Origin: Coemansia sp. RSA 1804
Lineage: Eukaryota > Kickxellomycota > Kickxellomycetes > Kickxellales > Kickxellaceae
NCBI GenBank assembly: GCA_027578815.1
Contig: JANBTH010000871.1
Span: forward strand, 1 to 10,294
Reading direction: 5' to 3'
Length of the DNA stretch: 10,294 nt
Shown here piece after piece: positions 1 through 4,908 of the stretch. The position numbers were made by a program, and so were the translations under genes. Below the pieces are notes generated by a model. The model saw nothing but the letters and a program-made list of their open reading frames with translations, made no database searches and was not told the origin of the DNA. Positions within the stretch are counted from its first letter, which is position 1, and every line of letters starts with the position of its first letter.

Positions 1-68
1 CTACCCCTGAGGAGGCTGCCACCACATCCAACATCTACAACGCCATTCCTCCTCCCCCTGCCTACTAA
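1..68 (+). CDS. 3' end of an unidentified gene, C-terminal tail only (partial)
   Basis: Read from position 3, the frame gives 21 residues and then TAA at 66-68; the gene begins outside the window. The visible tail is TPEEAATTSN followed by IYNAIPPPPAY. It is a Thr/Ala/Pro-rich, probably disordered end, and the product cannot be named from it. The last four residues, PPAY, fit the PPxY pattern bound by WW domains, for example those of Rsp5/NEDD4-type ubiquitin ligases; that function is an inference. The frame is supported by the sensible proline-rich tail directly before a stop and by the change to T-rich, non-coding-looking sequence right after it. It is transcribed in the same direction as the methyltransferase-like gene that follows. 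Confidence 0.6.
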   Translation, partial: TPEEAATTSNIYNAIPPPPAY

Positions 69-136
69 GCAAGCAGGCGTTTATAGCGTGAAAAAGGAAA
101 ATGAATAGGGGAAGGGGGGATTTGCTAGTTGGCTAG

Positions 137-166
137 TTCCTTTTTTTTTCTTTCTTTCTTTTTCTC
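137..166 (+). repeat. polypyrimidine tract with TTTC repeats
   Basis: Thirty consecutive pyrimidines, including a T run and TTTC units, about 70 bases after the stop of the left gene. It probably belongs to that gene's 3' UTR or to a promoter-proximal pyrimidine element; the sequence alone does not decide. A similar tract lies at 252-284. Confidence 0.7.
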
Positions 167-251
167 GTTTTAGGATTTTTGGCTGGTTTGGTTGTTTGGG
201 TTTGCTCGTTCTTTTTCTCTCTCAATGGGCCAGTGTGTGCATTCACGTCAA

Positions 252-284
252 CTTCTTTCTTTCTTTCTTTTTTCTTCTCCTTCT
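252..284 (+). repeat. second polypyrimidine tract with TTTC repeats
   Basis: Thirty-three consecutive pyrimidines built largely of TTTC units, in the same spacer and orientation as the tract at 137-166. Tracts of this kind are common in fungal UTRs and promoters and are prone to length change. Confidence 0.7.
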
Positions 285-688
285 ACTCAAATTTTTCCTG
301 TCTTCTACATAAATCGATATGAATAATATTTAAAAACAAAAAAAAACCTGAACCTGAATGTAAATGTTGGATTGATATGTGGGACATGGGAAACATATAT
401 TACCTCAGTGGGAAAACAGTAGATTTGCTGCTCGGATCATCCCCCCCTCTCTTAAGGCAATCAGGTGCGTTCAGCCCATAGACACGGTGCCTTTGCTTGG
501 CGAAGAGAATAGATCAATCCGCCACCAACCCACCGGGACTTCAGCTTTAACCATTACGTATTTCAATGCATTTGGCTCTTTTATATCTGTTCTACTTTAC
601 CACGCTTTCATTCTCCCTGCTTTCTTGTTTTGGTGACGGACGAGAAAACAAAACGATACAAAAAAAGCGAAGCTAGAACACGCGAAAG

Positions 689-2338
689 ATGGCCAGCGGC
701 TTTGATGAAAACGAACCACTGTTCAGTGACCATGACCCAAACTACAGGGACACACATATCAGCTCTGGCGTGCCGCCGCCCAGGCTGCACGAGCTGCCCA
801 GACACTCCACCAACGCTAACAGAAGATATCCGCCTCATCCTCAACAGCAGCAGCAGCAGCATTACCAGCAGCAGCAGCCGATCCAGCGCCAGCCGCAGAT
901 GCGGCAGGTGAGCGCAGGCAACCAGATGAGGGAAAGTCTGCAGAACTGCCATCTTTCGGCGGCGGCGGCAGGAGACACGAGGGGCTGCATCTACCGAGTG
1001 ACCAGCGCCGCCAGCAGACACGGGAATAACAAGGGGGAGGAGCCGCCAAAGGAGGCAGCGGGGTTTATCCAAGACCTGTCGTCGGCCAACTGGCTTCGGA
1101 TGGCAAGCGACAGGGACGATCCGCGCGGGCGGCAGGCGAACTCGCGGCTATGCGACATTGGGCTGGTGCAGGAGGTAGACCGCGTGAAGTCCACGCTAAG
1201 CAGGCAGGTGGCGCCTGGCGCGTTCGATGCCGCGCGCCGCCAGACGAACATGTACGCGGGTCTGCTGTCGCTCCCAAGCGGCCCGAGGTTTGTCGGCGCC
1301 TCGGCCGTGGCGCTCGCGCATCTCGATTTCCTCGTGTCGGTCGTCGCCATGTATCTGGGCCGTGGTGGTGGAGCGCTGCCGTCGTTTCGGTTTGCGGATC
1401 TGGGAAGCGAGCGCGGCGGCTGCGCGGAGTACGTGCTGTGGAGGGCCGCTGCCAGCAAGGGAAGGTCGGCACATACAGTGTCTGGCGAAGCCGATGCGTT
1501 CTCTGTCCACGGGTGGTATTTCGACACGAACGGCCATCGTGGGCCGCAGGAAACATCTATAACAGCTGATGCTGGCAGCGGGCTGTCTCTTGGCGACATG
1601 CATGTGCAGTGCGATGCGGCTAACCGACTAACCGTGGTGGCCCAGGCCGACGCTTCTACCGCCGGCGGCGGCTCGGGGATCACAAGCGAAGCGAACATCG
1701 ATGCGTTTGTTCGCCAGGTGCAGGCCGAGACTTCGCGGGCTCCAGGCGACAGCCAGGCCGCCGGCATCGACCTGGTTGTTGGCGAAGCATGCTACAGCCA
1801 AGACGACCTGGCCATGGACCACGAAAAGGGACAGTACACATTCACGCTGGCGCAAACAACCATCGCGCTGCAGGTCCTGCGTCCCGGCGGCTCGTTCGTG
1901 TTCAAGCTGTTTGACATAACCACGCCGCCGACGGCGGAGATGCTGTTTGTGCTCAGCGCCTGCTTCGAGTCCGTGGACATCGTGCGGTCCCTGGTCAGCA
2001 GGCCGACGAGTTCCGAGCGATTCGTGGTGTGCAGGGGACTGAGAGCCATCGACACCCAGTGGGCTGCGCTGCACATGCGCACGGCTCTGAATAGGATCAA
2101 CTCGGGGAACTTCAAGCTGTCGCATATCCTGTCCTGGACCAAAGTCATGGACGACCACCGGTTTGTCAGTTCGCTGAGAGATGCGAACACCGAGATCGCA
2201 CACGCGCAGCTGGCCACGCTTAAAGGTGTTGCCGAGATCACGCTGGGTCATAAGCAGGTGGTTGATAGGAGTCTGGAGCAGAAGAGCGCTGCAACCAGGT
2301 GCCTTGATGAGTGGGGGCTATTGCGGTTCAAGAAGTGA
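689..2338 (+). CDS. CMTR1: CMTR1-like cap-specific mRNA 2'-O-methyltransferase fold (FtsJ/RrmJ), probably catalytically impaired
   Basis: An intronless 549-residue protein. CMTR1 methylates the 2'-O of the first transcribed nucleotide in the nucleus to make cap 1. The family is recognised from several blocks: RRQTNMYA (183-190), FVGASAVALAHLDF (201-214), the motif I region ADLGSERGGCAEYVLW (236-251), LRPGGSFVFKLFD ending at D409, SRPTSSERFVVCRGL around E443, and a closing CLDEWGLL like the family's C-terminal helix. The G-patch, WW and guanylyltransferase-like parts of animal CMTR1 are missing, so this is the core domain only. Residues about 1-120 are disordered, with Gln tracts at 52-57 and 60-63. 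Aligned by eye to the K-D-K catalytic set, the first Lys is Ala208 and the Asp is Glu366; Lys406 is kept, as is the conserved Glu443. The Pro of motif I is Arg242. It may therefore be a pseudoenzyme. The start is the first ATG after an in-frame TAG at 674-676. The fold is sure; the activity is doubtful. Confidence 0.82.
   Translation: MASGFDENEPLFSDHDPNYRDTHISSGVPPPRLHELPRHSTNANRRYPPHPQQQQQQHYQQQQPIQRQPQMRQVSAGNQMRESLQNCHLSAAAAGDTRGCIYRVTSAASRHGNNKGEEPPKEAAGFIQDLSSANWLRMASDRDDPRGRQANSRLCDIGLVQEVDRVKSTLSRQVAPGAFDAARRQTNMYAGLLSLPSGPRFVGASAVALAHLDFLVSVVAMYLGRGGGALPSFRFADLGSERGGCAEYVLWRAAASKGRSAHTVSGEADAFSVHGWYFDTNGHRGPQETSITADAGSGLSLGDMHVQCDAANRLTVVAQADASTAGGGSGITSEANIDAFVRQVQAETSRAPGDSQAAGIDLVVGEACYSQDDLAMDHEKGQYTFTLAQTTIALQVLRPGGSFVFKLFDITTPPTAEMLFVLSACFESVDIVRSLVSRPTSSERFVVCRGLRAIDTQWAALHMRTALNRINSGNFKLSHILSWTKVMDDHRFVSSLRDANTEIAHAQLATLKGVAEITLGHKQVVDRSLEQKSAATRCLDEWGLLRFKK
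842..877 (+). repeat. CAG-rich tract coding for interrupted polyglutamine
   Basis: One CAA plus five CAG codons, then His-Tyr, then four CAG codons, giving Q6-HY-Q4 at residues 52-63 of the methyltransferase-like protein. It lies in the disordered N-terminal part ahead of the catalytic fold and is likely to vary in length between strains. Confidence 0.85.
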
Positions 2339-2444
2339 ATGAGAGAAGCTCCCCTCTCGTATATATAATTAAAGAAGAATAGAAAAAAACCACAGTGATT
2401 GCGAAATACAAATATGCCTTGGCTATCCGATTCGCTTCCTGCGC
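2339..2444. other. convergent intergenic spacer, shared 3' ends
   Basis: Only 106 bases separate the stop codons of the plus-strand methyltransferase-like gene and the minus-strand prefoldin gene. The sequence is A/T-rich in the middle. Because each transcript needs a 3' UTR, the two mRNAs probably overlap tail to tail. Confidence 0.7.
2368..2373 (+). terminator. candidate poly(A) signal ATTAAA
   Basis: ATTAAA begins 30 bases after the stop codon of the methyltransferase-like gene, inside an A/T-rich stretch and followed by an A-rich run near 2380-2390. It is a known variant of AATAAA and is in the right place; fungal signals are loose, so this is only a candidate. Confidence 0.4.
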
Positions 2445-2810
2445 TCATTTCGCAGCGGTCGCCTGCATCGACTTTATCATGTCCTTCAGGTTGCCGGTCG
2501 CCTCCTCCAGATCGCGCTCAACAAACTTCTTCTTCTTCTCGAGGGCCTCGACGAGGGCCCTGCTGTCTTCAGAGGACTTGATGTCCTTCAGCAGGTCGTC
2601 CTTGTTCTCCTGGATAAACATCTTGCCCATCGACTTGTACACCGGCACGCTGGTGTCCAGCCCCTCGATCTCGCGCTTGGTCAGCGCTGCCAAGCGGCTT
2701 TCGCGCTGGTTGGTGCTTACTTGCACGTCGATCTGATCCAGCTGTTTCCGGCAGTCCTGGATCTTTTGCGTGATTCGCATGTACACCTGCTGTGCTGTGT
2801 CCTCCGACAT
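2445..2810 (-). CDS. PFD1: prefoldin subunit 1 (beta-type)
   Basis: An intronless 121-residue protein, close to the usual size (about 109-122). Prefoldin is a cytosolic six-subunit chaperone that hands unfolded actin and tubulin to the CCT/TRiC chaperonin. The prefoldin layout is visible: an N-terminal helix with heptad-like spacing (about 5-45), the beta-type hairpin region with VYKSMGKMFI (57-66), which closely matches eukaryotic subunit 1, and a charged C-terminal coiled coil (about 68-118) containing LEKKKKFVERDLEEA. ATG (2808-2810) is preceded on its own strand by a purine-rich leader, and the protein has the expected beginning. It converges on the methyltransferase-like gene and lies 374 bases downstream of RPL35 on the same strand, with no sign of co-transcription. 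I see nothing broken. Confidence 0.93.
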   Translation of the reverse strand: MSEDTAQQVYMRITQKIQDCRKQLDQIDVQVSTNQRESRLAALTKREIEGLDTSVPVYKSMGKMFIQENKDDLLKDIKSSEDSRALVEALEKKKKFVERDLEEATGNLKDMIKSMQATAAK

Positions 2811-3184
2811 TCTCTTCTTCTTCCTTTCTTTCGACTAGTGTGTAGTAGAGGTGAATAAGCTCAGGTCAGATGTATGAGAATGCGGGTGTCTGGTATGGTA
2901 TGTTGGCCTCTTTTTTTGCACAAACATCTGAGAGAAATTGTGATATAGAAATTAAAGCGACACACATGCTGCCAAAAACTTGTGGGACGAATTGCCATAG
3001 CCCTTTTTTAAATTCAATAACCTTCTCTTTCTTGACAGTTAGAAAGAAACCTTACAAATGAAAGCTGCAGAACTTACAGGGAGACACAAAAGGTGGGGGA
3101 GGAGAAGAGCAAGTGTGGTGTTTGGGCAAAAAAAGAACAAAAAAAGAAAGAAACACGATAAGAAATGTTTATTTAATTGCTTTT
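2811..3184. other. spacer: prefoldin promoter/5' UTR and RPL35 3' UTR
   Basis: No gene is seen in these 374 bases. The left part, read on the minus strand, is a purine-rich leader ending at the prefoldin ATG. The right part, next to RPL35, contains that gene's AATAAA and a U-rich downstream stretch (A-rich on the plus strand, about 3127-3153). The middle is A/T-rich with no recognisable promoter element. Confidence 0.6.
3168..3173 (-). terminator. poly(A) signal AATAAA of RPL35
   Basis: Canonical AATAAA on the minus strand, starting about 12 bases after the RPL35 stop codon and followed by a long U-rich stretch, as expected for a cleavage/polyadenylation site. It implies a very short 3' UTR. 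Confidence 0.65.
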
Positions 3185-4295
3185 TTAGGCCTTGACGGCA
3201 AACTCGCGAGCAGGGAAGTGGATGTCCTTCTTCTGCTGACGAACAGTCTTGCGCGAGAGCTCGTGCTTGTTAAGCGCACGACGGAGGGCGCGGGTCTTCT
3301 TGACGCGGAGATCCTTGGGAATGTGCTTCTTGCCGGCGTACTTGGCACGAGCATCGGCGCGAGCCTGCTGCGTGATGGTGGTCAGCACGCGAGCAATGTT
3401 CTTGCGAACCTCGCGGATCTTTCCGCCCTTTGCTGCTGCCGTTCCGGCAACCTGCTGCACTTTGAGGTCCAGAAGCTCGCGCTTGTACTGATCCAGTGTC
3501 TGGCTGAGCTCGGCCGCAGACTTTTCGCGAAGTTCAGCGTTCTTAACCTTGGACTACACGTAAATAAATCAACGAGACAGCACCAGCGCCAACAGTCGCA
3601 GCAACGGTGGGTTTGTCACGGTCAACATCAGAGTAAAAGAACACAATTAGTGGCCGAGTTGCTCGTCTCACTTGCTAATCAAAACAGCGTTTAATGCAGA
3701 GAGAAAGACGCAGGCTGCAAAAGAGCATCCGCGGCAGGGAAGCGAATTAAGAGAGCACAAGGAAAGCAGAGCATGTGAGCCAGGGAGAAGGATCTTTCCG
3801 TACGCTTTGTCCTCAACTAGCGCACACGAACGCAAAACCACAAAACTCTCACTAACGAACGCCTTTACCGGAAGAGAACTGCCCCCAGCATCCATAAATG
3901 CCATATTACACGCTCTGCCAGAGGTAATTGACCGCCTTCAGCTATTTACGCCTGTTGCAATAAAAATGCATTTCAAACGGCTCTGCCCTGTTTCCACTTT
4001 GCCAATGAACGAGCAATGCGAACAAACCCCCAGAATTTGAATTTAAACGGAAATACAGATTCAAATTTTCTCCAGGGTTGCGCAAAAAGTAATCATCGTT
4101 AGCCATCGCGCAATAAAACCGCATCCATCGTAATGCAGAAAACCAAGACCTCGCATCCATCGTACCAATCGTCCTCTTATCCATCCTTTCCCTCCTCCCG
4201 ATGCTCTCTGCTGCTTCTGCTGCCGTTTCTAACGTTCGTCGTCAATGGCGAATCCATCAAGAAAATAGCCCCACCACTGGGCGAATCCTTACCAT
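3185..4295 (-). CDS. RPL35: 60S ribosomal protein L35 (uL29), two exons
   Basis: Joined from exon 1 at 4293-4295 (the ATG alone) and exon 2 at 3185-3553. uL29 sits by the peptide exit tunnel of the large subunit, where nascent-chain factors dock. Exon 2 reads SKVKNAELR at its start, then IREVRKNIARVLT, PKDLRVKKTRALRRALNKHE and the typical end AVKA. Joined to Met it gives 123 residues, the normal eukaryotic length (human 123, yeast 120). In the exon 2 frame an in-frame TAG lies directly before TCC AAG, and no ATG is available there, so an intron is required. The TAG (3556-3554) is the acceptor. Upstream, the only ATG followed directly by a good donor is ATG|GTAAGG, with a favourable AAA before the ATG. 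Exon 2 is certain; exon 1 is very likely but inferred. Confidence 0.88.
4034..4067. repeat. 9-base inverted repeat in the RPL35 intron
   Basis: Arms AATTTGAAT (4034-4042) and ATTCAAATT (4059-4067) are perfectly complementary around a 16-base loop. The arms are A/T-rich, so the hairpin would be weak, and chance is possible. Confidence 0.5.
4120..4164. repeat. 13-base direct repeat pair in the RPL35 intron
   Basis: CGCATCCATCGTA occurs at 4120-4132 and exactly again at 4152-4164, 32 bases apart start to start. On the transcribed strand the unit reads TACGATGGATGCG. Its role is unknown; it lies 120-170 bases into the intron from the donor side. Confidence 0.7.
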
Positions 4296-4908
4296 TTTGA
4301 TGCTTCAAAAGTGTATGCCTAACAAAATAAATTCCAGTTTTTTGAAGGTAGAGAGAAAGAATCACCACTATCAATATCTTGTTGTTCTTTTGCTGCCAAA
4401 AAACGATGCTTGATACACACTCGCATTTTGAACATCTCTTTCCGATCAAATCAGCGAAATCAAAGAGATCAACGCGTTTTCATTGAACTGATTGATGGTG
4501 ATGCGTTTATGCACATTTCTAAACCCCATTGACTGTTTGTTGTCAGCTAAAAAGCGCTGGAATGGAAAGACAGGGAAAGCTCTTTGACGCTTCATCACTC
4601 TTTTCTTTGCATTCGGGTAGCGAGATTATACGATACGTTGTTGTTGTTGTTATTTTAATTCTGTTTATTGCACTGCTGCGTTTTCGGGTTCCTGTTCTTG
4701 TATTTGTTTTATTTTTCCCTTTTCTATATTGTAGCGCTGGTGCGCCTTAATTCAACGATATTCATCTGTTATACATTCTACACACATTAACCGCTCTTGT
4801 CTAAAGCTGTGCTACATGGTTGCCCCCAGTATATTCATTTAGCTATTCTACTCTAGTCGCAAAAAACATCAGCAGCAGCAGCAGCAGCAGCGGGATTTGG
4901 AATTAAAG
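4296..4908. other. divergent promoter region between RPL35 and MON2
   Basis: These 613 bases separate two genes read in opposite directions, so both promoters and 5' UTRs must lie here. On the RPL35 side the minus strand has a pyrimidine-rich string, TTCTTTCTCTCTACC (about 4349-4363), a plausible start region for a ribosomal protein gene. On the MON2 side there are GTT repeats near 4636-4650 and a CAG tract just before the ATG. I recognise no specific factor site or RNA gene. Confidence 0.55.
4870..4890 (+). repeat. (CAG)7 tract in the MON2 leader
   Basis: Seven CAG units end 18 bases before the MON2 ATG, in the same frame as the coding sequence. No ATG lies between the in-frame TAG at 4840-4842 and 4909, so the tract should be untranslated unless a non-AUG start or upstream splicing is used. 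Confidence 0.85.

Larger units (their letters stand above)
69..688. other. spacer: 3' UTR of the left gene and promoter/5' UTR of the methyltransferase-like gene
   Basis: There is no convincing gene in these 620 bases. The left half is T/C-rich and holds two long pyrimidine tracts. The middle (about 300-350) is A-rich and may contain the left gene's poly(A) site, although I see no exact AATAAA. The right half should hold the promoter of the next gene; a weak TATA-like string, TTATATC, lies at 581-587, about 100 bases before its ATG. Short open frames here resemble no protein I know. Confidence 0.6.
3554..4292 (-). other. first intron of RPL35 (739 bases)
   Basis: Donor GTAAGG at 4292-4287 and acceptor GTGTAG at 3559-3554, read on the minus strand. 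The intron falls between the ATG and the second codon, a common position in fungal ribosomal protein genes. It is long for a fungal intron, and the other genes here have none. No strict TACTAAC branch site is seen near the acceptor; TTGAT or TTGAC strings are weak candidates. It holds a 13-base direct repeat and a 9-base inverted repeat, and open frames on both strands that look like chance. No clear snoRNA boxes were found. Confidence 0.75.

Noticed and set aside
379..636. 85-codon plus-strand frame upstream of the methyltransferase-like gene
   Set aside because: It lies in the promoter/UTR spacer and resembles no protein; probably chance.
991..1767. 258-codon open frame on the minus strand opposite the methyltransferase-like gene
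   Set aside because: It is antisense to a gene with clear family motifs; the composition looks like a by-product of G/C-rich third positions and no domain is recognisable.
3620..3628. Alternative RPL35 first exon (MLT, donor GTGACA)
   Set aside because: In frame with a short intron, but the donor is poor and the N-terminus is not that of uL29.
3869..3904. Alternative RPL35 first exon (MAFMDAGGSSLP, donor GTAAAG)
   Set aside because: It would splice in frame but add an odd 12-residue extension unlike any uL29; ATG|GTAAGG at 4293-4295 gives the exact family N-terminus and length.
3672..4040. 122-codon plus-strand open frame inside the RPL35 intron
   Set aside because: It has no recognisable motif or low-error codon pattern and is explained as chance within an intron on the opposite strand.
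3554..4292. Intronic snoRNA in RPL35
   Set aside because: The best C-like box (ATGATTA on the minus strand) is imperfect and the nearest CTGA box is about 155 bases away with no terminal stem seen; not supportable.
4480..4545. Possible C/D snoRNA (GTGATGC) in the divergent spacer
   Set aside because: The C box is off consensus, there is no D box at a suitable distance, and no closing stem.
4529..4750. 73-codon plus-strand frame with a very hydrophobic end
   Set aside because: The Val/Leu/Phe run comes from GTT and TTT repeats in the MON2 promoter region; nothing suggests a real membrane peptide.
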